A DNA stretch of 64,000 bases from Ampelomyces quisqualis (taxonomy: Eukaryota; Ascomycota; Dothideomycetes; Pleosporales; Phaeosphaeriaceae). Made by a program: the position numbers and the translations under genes. The DNA is taken from contig JAGTXZ010000011.1 in NCBI GenBank assembly GCA_018398575.1, positions 496,001 to 560,000 on the forward strand. The letters are read 5' to 3'. Under the pieces are notes generated by a model that saw only the letters and a program-made list of their open reading frames with translations, was not told where the DNA came from and searched no databases. This document shows positions 48,139-59,460 of the stretch, one piece after another. Position 1 is the first letter of the stretch; each line of letters begins with the position of its first letter.

Positions 48139-50057
48139 ATGGCCATCTGGAACAGAAACAGCAGAGCCTCGTCGTCCTCTGACGGCGCGAGCCCTCATTC
48201 CGACCCTGAATACGGCGCGAAAGAGTACAAGGGTGGTATCATTGGAACCGGAGAGACGCCAGCCTTCAACACTGACAACAATGGCGTCGCTGTCCATGAA
48301 GATCACAAGCATCTGCACCGTGGCCTCAAGTCGCGTCATATCACTATGATTGCTATTGGTGGTGCTATCGGAACTGGTCTCATTATTGGAACCGGAAAGG
48401 CTCTCGCGCAATCTGGGTAGGTCACAACAACTCGGCGAAATGATATCGACTAACAAGCCGCAGCCCTGGCTCTATCCTCATCGCTTACACCTCCGTTGGT
48501 CTTCTTGTTTACGTCGTCATGACGGCGCTCGGCGAAATGGCCGCTTGGATCCCTCACTCTTCTGGTTTCGCTGGCTATGCCACCCGTTTTTGCGACCCGG
48601 CTCTCGGATTTGCTCTCGGCTGGACGTATTGGTGCAAATATATCATCACTACACCAAATCAACTGACCGCCACCGCCCTAATCATACAGGAATGGAAAAC
48701 CGATAAAGAAGTCAATCCTGGTGTCTGGGTAGCTGTGTTCCTCGTCGTCATTATTGCCATCAATTACTTTGGCATCAAGTTCTTTGGTGAGCTCGAGTTC
48801 TGGCTGAGTTCTATCAAAGTCGTCACGATTGTACGTACTGGTGTTTTCTACAAGACAGTTTGTTACTGACAGCATTATCAGGTTGGTGTCATTCTCCTGT
48901 CTTTTCTCCTCGCCGTTGGCGCTGGTCCTCAAGACGCGACTGGTTTCAAGTACTACAAGAAGCCTGGTGCGTTCAAGGAGTACATTGACACGGGCGATGC
49001 CGGCAAATTTTATGGCTTCTGGGCCTCTTTGGTCAACGCTGTTTTTGCCTATCTTGGTACCGAGCTGATTGGTGTCACTGTTGGCGAAGCTCAGAATCCC
49101 CGCAAGACGATTCCCCGCGCCATCAAGCTCACCTTTTATCGGATCCTCTTCTTCTACTGTTTGGCGGTCTTCTTCCTAGGCATGTTGGTTCCATACAACT
49201 CTCCGGAACTCGCTTTCGCCAACAAAGCCACTGCGAAAGCCTCTGCTTCACCTTTCGTTGTTGCAATCAGAATCAACGGCATCAAGCATCTACCCGGAAT
49301 TCTCAACGCTTGCATCTTGCTGTTTACCTTTAGCGCGTCGAACTCTGATCTCTACATTGCGTCGCGGACTCTCTACGGTCTCGCCGAGCAAGGCCATGCT
49401 CCCAAGATCTTCCGCTGGACTGACAAGCGTGGTGTACCCGTTCCTGCTCTCGCTCTGTCAGCACTCATGTGTTGTACTGCCTTCATGAACGCTGCGGATG
49501 ACGCCAAGACCGTTTTCGGCTACTTTGTCAACTTGACAACTATCTTCGGTCTCCTGTCCTGGATTTCACTCTTGGTGTCCCACATCTTCTTTGTCCGCGC
49601 ACGCAGAGCTCAGGGCATCACCAACGATCAGCTAGCTTACGTTGCTCCATTCGGTCTGATCGGATCGTACATTGCGCTGTTCTTCAGCTGCTTGATTGCC
49701 CTGACGAAGAATTTCTCTGTCTTCACAAAGGATCCAAAGGGCCCGCCTCCAAAAGGATACGGCAGTTTTGATTACAAGAACTTCATCACCGGTTACCTCG
49801 TAAGCTCATCCACAATCTTGACAATGTGTTCAGCACTTATTCCGCCTTAGGGTATCCCCATCTATCTGATGTGCATATTCGGATACAAGTTCTTCATGAA
49901 GTCCAAGATGATCAAGCCTCATGAGGCCGACTTCTACTCTGGCAAAGACGAGATTGATCGCGAAGAAGAAGTCTTCCTGGCTCATGCTGCGGAGCTGAAA
50001 GCCAACGGCGACAGGAAGGGCTGGTTCTACAAGACCTTTGTTTCCTGGTTGTTCTAA
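48139..50057 (+). CDS. Amino acid permease of the YAT family, Dip5-like
   Basis: Four exons, 48139-48416, 48464-48830, 48882-49799 and 49851-50057, with introns of 47, 51 and 51 nt, give 589 residues. After a polar N terminus come about 12 membrane segments. The signature GLKSRHITMIAIGGAIGTGL (residues about 64-83) is the family's first helix. EMAAWIP, GFALGWTYWCKYIITTPNQL and NYFGIKFFGELEFWLSSIK closely follow fungal dicarboxylic amino acid permeases such as yeast Dip5, which take up glutamate and aspartate at the plasma membrane with protons. The C-terminal tail is charged and ends KTFVSWLF. Substrate preference is inferred by resemblance; a general permease cannot be excluded. Amino acid permeases are usually under nitrogen control, but I did not identify a convincing GATA-site cluster. 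Confidence 0.9.
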
Positions 50058-52876
50058 GTGGCCTCGCGTTCGTTTGTTTTACTTGGTTAAGTAAAGCCAA
50101 TTTACAGCCGTGAGGGTACACCAATGGCCTCACGCGACGGTGATCCTTGCGATGCCATGCCGTGGAATGTATTATGCAGAGACGACACAATGATAAGTGA
50201 CCACCTCTTGGACTCTTCAACATTTTCATGATAACGCCGTTGCATTTTGTGACCTTTAGCGTCGAGCTAGAAAGCCCAATCGCTACCAGGGTGCACGTTC
50301 ACAGGCGATAAGTGACATACATCTCGTGAAGTGGTGCATGGGCCTACGATGCTACGCCGATTGGACGCACGCCGCATTGCTAAAATATGTGCCAAGACTT
50401 CCCAAACATGAGCATAGTCGAGGTACTCCGTGCGGGTAAATTGCAAACAGAATTTTGAGCCGACGTTGCAGTACACAGTACCGCCTTTTTGTGCATACGA
50501 CAGAAAGTACAGGGATTTGATACGGAGTAGAGGTTTTTGAGGTTGTATCCGGGCGTTATTTTGAACGCTGGGTCGCTATTCGTAAGCTCTTTGCTAAGAG
50601 ATTCTGACACAGCGTTTGTGGGCCACACCCTGGCCAATATTAAAGCATCTACTCCGTACACGCTTCAAGTAAGGCAGCTTACAAGGCAGTATATAGACGT
50701 TCTTAGCGCTGTTTTTGTTGTTGCAAAGAAGTGTTGTTGAGCTATCGTAGTAGCTACCATATAGTTTGGCGTTACTTTCTACAACAGGCTACTTAAAAAT
50801 GCTGCAATCTGCGTCTGAGCATGCAAAGCAACTCTAAAAAAAAAGTTTAAATGCTATTAACGCTTATATCCTAGCTTTAAAAAATTCCAAAGACACGAGG
50901 TAAATAGCTAGGAGGTGACGTTAATTCAAGCAAGAAGTCTGTAATAGCGCATAGTTACTTTTTAGGTAGGAAACTAACTTATTTAGCGTATAATACTTCT
51001 GACCAAGACCTCTGTTACTTTCCGTCGTATGTTGTGGCATGCGGTAGACTATTCACTAAGCTCAAAAGGCCCACTTATCAAAATTCAGAACATTTTCTTG
51101 ACGAAAAGCTACGCGAACAGAATCGTCGATGTTGGCGTGGCTGCTGTGTTGCCGTGATCGAATGGCCGCAGCACATGCTGTGTTTTCTTCTCCAACTCTC
51201 CTCTCCACCTACTACAGCTCTTGAATTCGACTTTCTTTCATCATGACAATCCCCGTCGTTCAACGCCACAGAGGCCTACGATACCCCTTCTTTCATCTTT
51301 CGTACTGCCAACAACCAACTACACATCGCTTTTGCCAACTGTCAAACTTACACAGAGCTTTTGAAAGACACCAGAGCATGGAAGACAATTTCAAACGGGC
51401 GTCATTACCACCACCAATCGCCAAACTAGTAGCTGCCCAAGGCAGAACGGTGCGCTCACCGTGTCGTGTCAACTCGAACGCCCTCTCTCGCTTTCTTCTA
51501 AGGCCCTGACGTTCGCAACCGGTCAGCCTAAGATATCAGGCAACAGTTCGCAGATGGCTAGTTGGCCACGCTGTCGCCCTTTCCGCACGCTTGGTGACAT
51601 TCTCACACGGAATTCCATGACCAGATTGACGTGCACTTGCACATTCTGCCTATCAAATATCTGACAATGGCTGCGCAACGAAGGCCAATTGGCTTGCTGA
51701 TCGTTGTCGTGCAGGCGTTGGAGAGACGGGAGATCAACATGCACGAGAGACACTCAATAGACGATCAAAATTGACTGCCGGTAGATGATGGTTTCCTTCC
51801 ATGGACATGATGGCCTGCACCTGCCCCGGCTCGCTCGAAGCCTCTATTGCATCGCTAGATCTATAACACGTGGCTTTTGATTGCACCTAGTCTGGTTTGC
51901 AGTATACACCGCCACTCTCATAGCTTACAGTAAAGGAGCCAGTCGGACTAACAAAGCATCTCCAAGCCTCGCATTGCGCCGTTGAGCTAGGCTGTTTGGG
52001 CGTCATAGGGCTGCCTCCAGGCTCCTGCTGGCATGGTTCCGCTGGCCCACGAAATCCCATATGCGCTGATTTCCACGGCATTCAGAACTCCCACCATGAC
52101 TGTACGCAACTTCAGCGTCCTTCTCGCGACGACCCGAAGCTGCTGCGACTGCGATGGGTACAATGAAGCGACCGATACAAGCCCTGCTATGATCTGCATT
52201 GCACGATGCTACCTGGTTGAAGGCGTAGGCACTTGACGATGATTACAGGGCACGCACTAATCTGCGCCCCGCTGGTGGAAGGTACAGCTTCGTCGCAAAA
52301 GAACGATAGCAAGGTTTCTAGTGCCGGTGTCGTCCTTCTCCCGCTTCATTTTGCAGGAGTACTTGGGCATAAGAAGGGTGAGAGTCTCTTTGTTTCGCTT
52401 TTCCACTTTCACTGCTTCCCGCCCTTGAATTGATTCTCGATTTAGACTGTTTGTCGTTGAGTTTGCGTCGCTTGCTTCTCGGTTTCTTCGCGTCTTGTTA
52501 GGCATTGCGATGCCCTTTTTTCTGGATTGCTTCGTTGGTTTTGGACACTTTTGTGGAAAGGTTTGCTTTTCAAAGTTTTTATGGCGCATGGCGTTGGGTA
52601 GGATATGTCATGTAGGATTAGTGTATCAGAATCTGTATCTGTAACCGTATAAGTAGTGTAGATCATCAAATAATGTCCCTTTTACAGTCTAGACTCGGAT
52701 GGACACGAGGACTTATGGCTATCCTGGTGTATATGTATTTCGGAAAATTCTTCCATGTGAGATGGAATATGGAATGATAGTAAACAGTATACTTCGAATG
52801 TATGGCCCCTTTCTATACACTCACTAAGCCCCGTACATAGACGTCCCATTGAACACATCGCCAGCCTGACTTCTCC
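50058..52876. other. Intergenic region with a possible MITE and an AT-rich patch
   Basis: 2.8 kb without a recognised gene. It holds TACGGAGTA-type motifs (50422, 50521, 50648) and an AT-rich patch at about 50700-51010 that may be an old decayed repeat. A short frame, 51243-51509 (88 codons), follows a pyrimidine-rich leader and has an acceptable ATG context, but it has no motif and may be chance. No RNA gene was seen. Confidence 0.45.
50521..50658. repeat. 138-bp segment bounded by 11-bp inverted repeats (possible MITE)
   Basis: TACGGAGTAGA at 50521-50531 and its perfect reverse complement TCTACTCCGTA at 50648-50658 bracket a 116-bp unique interior. If the outer TA pairs are read as the target duplication, the arrangement fits a small Tc1/mariner-type MITE. 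The interior shows no other symmetry, so chance pairing of a common motif is possible. Confidence 0.35.
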
Positions 52877-54625
52877 TCACCACATTTCCCACACCCCCAC
52901 CGGCAATACCGTCCTCATAATCTTCCAATGGCTCACCGCCCCCTCCTTATGAAATTTCTCCAATTCACCCACATCCTTCTTGCCCATCACCCTCCCCCCA
53001 TCCTCGGGCCTGACAAACTCGTACTTGACCTCCGACTCCTCTCTCGGCATCAAGAAATTCTGGCGCGCAATACTTCCCAAGAAGTCCTTCTGACTCGGGC
53101 GTCTGAACGTAATCGCCTTCTTGCCCCTGCCGTGATCATACTTGACGCAAATGACCACCATGTTGATAAAGTCCGGGTCTTCAGGCACCTGCGTCTCTGG
53201 GGGCGGCTGATCGCGAAAAAGGCGACAGGCAGGGAAAACGGCATGGATGGTATTCAGCACGAGGCGCGTGGATCCGAGGGAAAGATCGCCGGCGTAATTG
53301 ATTGCCACGACGCCATCGTCGACAAGGAGGTTGTGCAGGCCTTGCAGGAATTCCGTGGTGAAGAGCGCTGCGGGCTCCGCGCCGCCTGTGAAGACGTCGT
53401 GGATGATGTAGTTGTAGCTAGACGGTGCGGCGACAGATTTGTCGGCGACGTATGAGACTGCGTCGTCGATGACAGCGGTGTGGTTGGGCGAGAGGTCAAA
53501 GTATTTTGTTGCATAGTGGTGAACTACGGGGTCGAGTTCGACGATGGTGGTGTTGATGCCGTGTGCGATTAGGGCGTTGGGTGCGGTGCCGATGCCGAGA
53601 CCGATTACTAGGGCGGATTTTTCGGAGTCGGAGAGGGTAGGGGCAGAGGGGTCGATGGCTTCGACTAGACGCACGGCTTCAAGGAGGACGAAGACGGCGA
53701 AAATGGATTCGCGTTGACGTTGGCCTTTGCGGTAGGCTTCAGGCGTTACGAGCCACTCGCCGCCGAGGAGCGAGTGGTCGCAGCGAAGAAGACGAAATGC
53801 ATTCTCGGCGGAGTTCTCCACGACCGAGACATATCCAGTGATGGATTCTTGGCGAGCAAGTAGTGTGTAATTCTGGGTTTCGAAGAGCGTCGAGTTGGCG
53901 AGCTGGAAAGCGTGATCGGAGGCCTGATGGGGGTTCGCCCAGAAAGTGTGAAGAATTGCCGGTGCAGCAAATAATACCAGATTAGACGGTGAGAGAAATG
54001 CGAGGATTGTAGCGAGCAGATTCTGCAGTCCGATGCGGGTGAAATAGAGAGATGTGCCGATGATGTTAGGAAGTAGAGCACTGCCGAATTTGGCAACGCT
54101 CGAAACTGTAAAGTAGGACGCTGTTGGGAGGGCAGCTTCACTTAACGTGGCAGGGATATTGAACTGGGTAAGATCGATGGGTTCCAGGAGGTCGGCTGCG
54201 GCGTGCATTGATAGAAACAGGAATGGAAAGTATGTGAGTGATTCGATGATTAGAGGACCATACTCGATTCCAAGTTTTCCACTGATTGAGAATAGGAAGA
54301 ACTGAATTACTGGCGTCCAGTATGCAATAATAACAGCACAATCTGCCAAGTTGGTTGATACGTGTTTCTTCAGCCTTGGACGTGCGATCACTGCTACGAC
54401 TGCAGTGAAAGTCATAGCCCGCTGGTGATGCAGCGACGCTGGGATGGAGCCATAGACAGGCGAAAGGTTGAGCTGTGAGACTGGCGATGCAATGCCTGCG
54501 ATAAGGAGGATTGCTAGTGCGCGTCCAACATTCTTCAATACATTCGATGCCGGAAATTGTCGTGACTGTTTCTCTGCCTCCTTTACCGCTTTCGGCTTCT
54601 TCTGTCCTTTTTGTCTTGATGACAT
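52877..54625 (-). CDS. Membrane-anchored spermidine-synthase-like methyltransferase-fold protein
   Basis: An intronless frame of 582 residues. The Lys-rich N terminus (MSSRQKGQKKPK) is followed by about 5-6 hydrophobic segments between residues 35 and 245. The soluble C-terminal half carries a SAM-fold nucleotide-binding motif GLGIGTAPNALIAHG (about 340-355), followed by an acidic VELDP at the end of strand 2, then YFDLSPNHTAVIDDAVSYV and YIIHDVFTGG, the pattern of spermine/spermidine synthases. This fungal family with N-terminal membrane helices is usually annotated as spermine/spermidine synthase-like, but polyamine synthesis has not been shown for it as far as I know. It is likely in an internal membrane. 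It is divergent from the CCDC97-like gene, sharing a 490-bp upstream region. Confidence 0.85.
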   Translation of the reverse strand: MSSRQKGQKKPKAVKEAEKQSRQFPASNVLKNVGRALAILLIAGIASPVSQLNLSPVYGSIPASLHHQRAMTFTAVVAVIARPRLKKHVSTNLADCAVIIAYWTPVIQFFLFSISGKLGIEYGPLIIESLTYFPFLFLSMHAAADLLEPIDLTQFNIPATLSEAALPTASYFTVSSVAKFGSALLPNIIGTSLYFTRIGLQNLLATILAFLSPSNLVLFAAPAILHTFWANPHQASDHAFQLANSTLFETQNYTLLARQESITGYVSVVENSAENAFRLLRCDHSLLGGEWLVTPEAYRKGQRQRESIFAVFVLLEAVRLVEAIDPSAPTLSDSEKSALVIGLGIGTAPNALIAHGINTTIVELDPVVHHYATKYFDLSPNHTAVIDDAVSYVADKSVAAPSSYNYIIHDVFTGGAEPAALFTTEFLQGLHNLLVDDGVVAINYAGDLSLGSTRLVLNTIHAVFPACRLFRDQPPPETQVPEDPDFINMVVICVKYDHGRGKKAITFRRPSQKDFLGSIARQNFLMPREESEVKYEFVRPEDGGRVMGKKDVGELEKFHKEGAVSHWKIMRTVLPVGVWEMW

Positions 54626-55115
54626 GGTGCCAAATCTATCTCTTGTCTTCTTGATCTACGCAGTACTCGCACAAGAATCCGGAAAACCAGCGAAATGGAG
54701 TGTATCGCGAAGCACAACGCGACAAGACGACAGATGTTCACAAGCAATCCAAGCTGGAGATGCTCCTATCGCGCGGACCGCACAGCCGGCGCAATCAATT
54801 CGACCGGCGAAGAGACAATGTGAATAACAATGGAAGAGCGGAAGGGGACGCAGTGTGGAAGGAACGTCTACGGAAAATAGAGTAGACCAAGAAAGCCAGC
54901 TGTTCCTGGCGAAATGTTTTGACGCATGGATGAAACGGCCGATCATCAAGGTGGAGGACGCCGCACGTGTTTCGGGACTAGCGCGTGGCGCCAGATGTGG
55001 CGTCATTATCAATCGCGTCTGCGGTACAGAGTACTTCGTGGAGGTGCTCCAGGCATCCTTCTGTTCAACTCCACTCTGCCATTCACTACACTTTGTCGCG
55101 TCGTCTAGTTTGAGT
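54626..55115. other. Short bidirectional promoter region
   Basis: 490 bp between two divergent start codons (54625 minus, 55116 plus). The plus-strand frame is open from 54855, but the upstream part shows no conserved features and contains no better ATG in frame than 55116 or 55134. No separate gene was recognised. Confidence 0.5.
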
Positions 55116-55856
55116 ATGCCCTACCTGAAAAACATGGCGCCTCTTGCAATTCGACCTGCGAATGTGCCTGAAGGCGCGAATACTCCAGACCCCGCGACTG
55201 CCGACACTTTCTCGAATGGCAATAAGATCATAGCAGTGCCCGACGATGTCGCAATGAAAGATGAGGATGAAATTCTGTCAACGCTCCAGGTGCACGAGCA
55301 AGAGACAGAGCGAAAAAACAGATTGGCCGCGAAAAACCGACGAAAACGCTACCTCGAAGTTCACCCCGAATACTTCTCCGACTCATCCCTCGAACTGGCC
55401 CACCCCCTCCTCTACGATCGTCTGATCCGGCGGTTTCAGACAGCCGCTGAGCGCGAAGCTGAAGGCCGCCGCAAAGGTGCCTCTGGTCAAATCGCCACCG
55501 ACCTTTGGCGCGCAGAGGCGAAGAAAGACGCGCTCTACCAGCCCGACCCATACTCGCTCTTCACATACAACCGCGGTCCTCAAGGGCAGATACTCGAGGA
55601 AGACAAGGACGATATACCCATGACAAAAGAGGAGGGTCATGCATGGTGGATGGATGAGATGACACAGCGATTCCTTCGAGGCGGCGACGAGGATTTCGAG
55701 TACAAGAATGTCGATGGCAATGTCAAGTACGATCATCCAGAGCTCGAGCGGGACCTCCAAGAGGCTTGGTTTGAAAGCATGGAGAGTGACTTTGACTCGG
55801 ACGGAGAAGGGAGAGAGAAGATCTTAAGGGGCGAGACGGGGATACAAGACTATTGA
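55116..55856 (+). CDS. CCDC97-like (DUF2052) coiled-coil protein
   Basis: A single exon of 246 residues from ATG 55116, or 240 from ATG 55134 (AACATGG). The core from about residue 65 onward is diagnostic: NRRKRYLEVHPEYFSDSSLE, LLYDRLIRRFQTAAEREAEG and DLWRAEAKKDALY match the CCDC97 family C-terminal domain. The tail is strongly acidic (SMESDFDSDGEG). In animals CCDC97 is reported with the SF3B part of the spliceosome; transferring that role to this protein is inference. The stop codon lies only 56 bp from the stop of the convergent MFS gene, so the two transcripts probably overlap at their 3' ends. Confidence 0.85.
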   Translation: MPYLKNMAPLAIRPANVPEGANTPDPATADTFSNGNKIIAVPDDVAMKDEDEILSTLQVHEQETERKNRLAAKNRRKRYLEVHPEYFSDSSLELAHPLLYDRLIRRFQTAAEREAEGRRKGASGQIATDLWRAEAKKDALYQPDPYSLFTYNRGPQGQILEEDKDDIPMTKEEGHAWWMDEMTQRFLRGGDEDFEYKNVDGNVKYDHPELERDLQEAWFESMESDFDSDGEGREKILRGETGIQDY

Positions 55857-55912
55857 AGTGGCATAGTTGCATGAGACGACACCACATCATCAGAGACACA
55901 CTTCATACGGGT

Positions 55913-57682
55913 CTACAAGAAGTACCGATACGTCACCGCGCGATCGCCCAACGCTCCCAACTCCTCAGGCGTATACCCGTTATGCGCTCCCTCCGCCATC
56001 TGTCGCTCTCGCTTCTTGTTGATTCTCTTGTAGTTGAACACTAGAACGAGCAACGCGATGATACCTGCGCAGATGAGGCCGAGCTCGAGAGCGTGTCCAA
56101 GAATATAACGCGGCGAGTCCTCTGTGCGATAGAAGTTGGACGCCATGGCTGTGCAATGTCAGTGTCCGAATTGTAGAGGGTTCATTTCATAACATACCGC
56201 CTGCAAGATTGCCGACAGCAATCTGTATGGCTTGCCCGGTGGCTCGCTTGGTAGACCCAGCAAGATCTAGACATGCAGTCAGCACGATATCGATCAACAC
56301 ATGGATCGGATGACCTACTATTGCTGAGCCATGTAATGTTACCCGGGAAAGCCGGGTACACAGCGCACGTCGCAATAAACACTCCGGCATAGATGACACC
56401 CGGAGTCGCACTCGCAACGCACATGATAAACCCGACCACCATGATGCACAAACATACGAGGATAAACGGATACCGCTTCCCCACGCGATCACTGAACCAC
56501 GCAACCACGACTGCCAGTACGGACGCTGTAATGTAGATTGGGATAGTTAGAAGCTGCGCAGTCGAGCTCGTATATCCGAGACCCCTGATGATAGATGGGA
56601 GGAAGAGCGAAATGCCGTACACAGGACCTACGACGCCTATCAAAGTCAGTAAAGTCAGCATGGGCCAAAAAATGTCTCCATCGAAAGTGTCATGACCTAC
56701 TCCAGTGCACCCAAATGTTGGTCCAGATCTGCCAGTCCAGGAATGCACTTTTCACAAACCTCCACTGGAACGTATCGTCCTGCGCGACTTTAACCGCACT
56801 ATCTTCACTCTCATCCTTGAAGTCCTGGTACTTCAGCCGATACACCACGAACGCGCGCTCTTCCTCGGTCAAAAACGTCGCAGTCTCGGGAAAGTCGTGG
56901 AGAACAAAGAACGCAACAACAGCCACAACGACCGTTAATATACCCTCCCATAAGAATATGTGGCGCCAGGCTTCAAGTCCGCCGATGCCATCCATGTGCG
57001 CGATGCCAAATGCCAGCAGTCCTGAAAAAGCACCCGCGACACTCGCAGCGGAGATGAACAATGCCTGACGAAACTGTGCTTCGTGTCTTGCATACCACAT
57101 GGTAATGTAATAAGCAACACCTGGGAAAAGACCAGCTTCCGCAACCCCCAAGAAGAATCGTGCAATCAACAAACCCTCGTAATTCTGCACTATACCCATC
57201 AACGTGGTCACGATCCCCCACGCCACCATAATCGTTGGCAACCACACAGACGGTCGCAATTTCTTGAGCAGCAAATTACTCGGGACTTCAAACGCAGCGT
57301 ACGTGAAGAAGAAAACCGTCAAGCACCAATTATATTGCGCTCCCGTGATGCCCAGATCTTCTGTGAGGCCCTCGATTTTTGCGTTGCCGATATTACCGCG
57401 ATCAAGGAAGGATAGCAGGTAGAGCACGGCGAGCATGGGGATCAAGCGTAAGTCCATCTTGCGCAGAATGGCTTTCTCGTCGAGGTGTGCGAATGAGGCC
57501 ATCGATACACCAGGCGCGGTCGCGAGGGAACTGATGTGTGCAATTTCAGCGGACTTGTTCTTGCTGCCATTGGCGCTGGAAATGGATGCTTTGCGGGTGG
57601 GTTCAATATCGTTTGCAGAGTGATTGTGGATGGAGGGAGAAGTTGAGTGCGAGCAGCATTTGTCGGTGAGTTTTTCGTCCAT
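55913..57682 (-). CDS. MFS transporter of the anion:cation symporter family (Dal5/allantoate permease type)
   Basis: Four exons, 57682-56701, 56636-56319, 56266-56198 and 56148-55913, with introns of 64, 52 and 49 nt, give 534 residues. The cytoplasmic N terminus of about 75 residues leads to KMDLRLIPMLAVLYLLSFLD and RGNIGNAKIEGL, the hallmark first helix and loop of the ACS family (TCDB 2.A.1.14), which includes yeast Dal5, Tna1 and Vht1. GVAEAGLFPGVAYYITMWY (helix 4) and the second-half loop WFSDRVGKRYP follow. Predicted plasma-membrane uptake of an organic anion or vitamin such as allantoate, nicotinate or a related compound; the substrate cannot be told from sequence. It is convergent with the CCDC97-like gene. 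Confidence 0.9.
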
Positions 57683-59460
57683 GGTGTCGGAGTCGATAGC
57701 CTTGAGTGTGTCTTCAAGCTATTGATTGAGCTGGATTCTGCGAAGCCTGAGTGCAACAAGAAACCAAAAGACGCAATGTCGGCTGAACAGCTATTTTGCG
57801 CAAGCAACAGTGAAGCTTGTTAGCGATAGCAGCTTCTGCGGTCGAAATTCAATGGAGCCTGGAATCAAATCTAGAGTAAAAGTGTTCAGACGTCGTCAGT
57901 CAGAAACCGAAACTCTCCGGCAATGCTCGTCCCAACAAAAAGTTGACAAAAACCACGCAGATCAACAGGCCTCCTCTCATCACCACATGGGCTATCTTTC
58001 TTCCTTCTTTAGCCGGCCCAAACGTATCCACTTTCTCTCTATCCCCTTATCCATACCAAGCAAAACAGCCGATTTCTACGCCTATCACTTCTATCGTTGC
58101 ACGTTATCTACTCACTTGAAAGCTTTTACTTCCGCCATTAACGCACGCCTGAATATCGTCCGGCTTGGTAAGCATTTGCGCTAACGTCAATACTTTTCAC
58201 TTGGACGGAGTGCATGGCGTGGCAGATGAATCCGACGAACGGCTGGGGTTGTCTGTGTGGAGTCGGAGTGTGGTGGGATGCCGGATTACCTAGTTGGGGA
58301 GGTCGGGAGGGGTGCGTGTAAGGATTCCGCGGGGCGTGAATTGGTGGAGAATCCGCGGGAAATGTTGCAAAGTTCACTATGAAACCTTGCTTAGATCAAA
58401 CGAGTGAGGATAACTATCCGTTGCTTGCTTGGTGCTAGAAGGACTTGTTCTGTTTCTAGTCTCTAGCTCCGAAAGGTGGTATTATTCTGAACTCGGCCTT
58501 CCTAGAGGGGATGTGAAGTGCGAAAGCACATCAATCGCACACCAGATCAAGTCCTTTTGTATCAGCAGTACACTGGCGAATGACGAAATTTTTTGAAGAC
58601 GCTTACGAAGGCTTTTCACCATAGCCTACCTGTGTCTGAGATTTGGACGTAAACTGCAAGCAAGACACGTATCCACCAAAATCAAATTGGTAAAGACAGA
58701 GACTTGGCAATAGTACTTCAGGAGAAACCGAACAGAAGATCCGCTCCTTGACGCGAACAGCATACTGCTACAAGAGGTACATGCAGTTTTCAGTCAACAG
58801 TTGACCAATCGCTGACCGCAAACACAGTTTGCCGAGGTAGTATTCTTTCATAATAAGTAGAAATTGCAGTATCCTGCTTCTTCTGCTACTACCGGTATGT
58901 GTGGTCGACTTCGTGCAACGAACTTTACAGTTCTTCTACCTCATCGCCGCCGACGACGCAGCTATTTCTTAAAACGTCACCGAGAACTCCTTCTGCATTG
59001 TATCAGCCACGTAAGATGTCACGCAAAGCATGAAAGAACTTTCAGTCATGGCGATAGGTACTCATTATCTCAAAAGTCTTGCTTGTGGTGCAAGCAGCGG
59101 ATATGTGAAATCCGCTCAAGCTGCATTAATCGCGTGTGCCCATGTACTGATTCTGAACGTGAGGTATGAATGTAGGACTTCTGCCATCGGATTCGGATTG
59201 AGATATGTCTGTCAAGACATGTGTCTTATGGAAACAATTGAGTCTAATTCTAAATGCAAAAAGGTAGCTGGGTGAAGGCAGCATTGTGGCGCCTTACATA
59301 TGTCGTATCTAAAATGCCGACAGCATTATAGGGTACGAAAAGTATCAGTCTTCGTTTTTGAGCATGGGATTGTAGAGCCGTAAGCTGGGCTTAGTTCTAC
59401 CTTAGACACATACTGTCTATGATTAACTATCAGACTATCCAAGCTAACAACGGCCCACAA
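57683..59460. other. Intergenic region, no gene recognised
   Basis: Upstream region of the Dal5-type transporter gene, which starts at 57682, and 3' region of the acyltransferase gene. A Cys-containing frame at 58864-59169 (101 codons) has no family resemblance and an unremarkable start context, so it is not called as a gene. No repeats or RNA genes were seen. Confidence 0.45.

Noticed and set aside
51243..51509. 88-codon frame after a pyrimidine-rich leader
   Set aside because: The start context is acceptable, but there are no conserved features and no splice-joined continuation could be found.
58864..59275. Cys/Arg-containing frames that might be a small secreted protein
   Set aside because: No signal peptide at the N terminus, and the cysteines are not in a convincing pattern.
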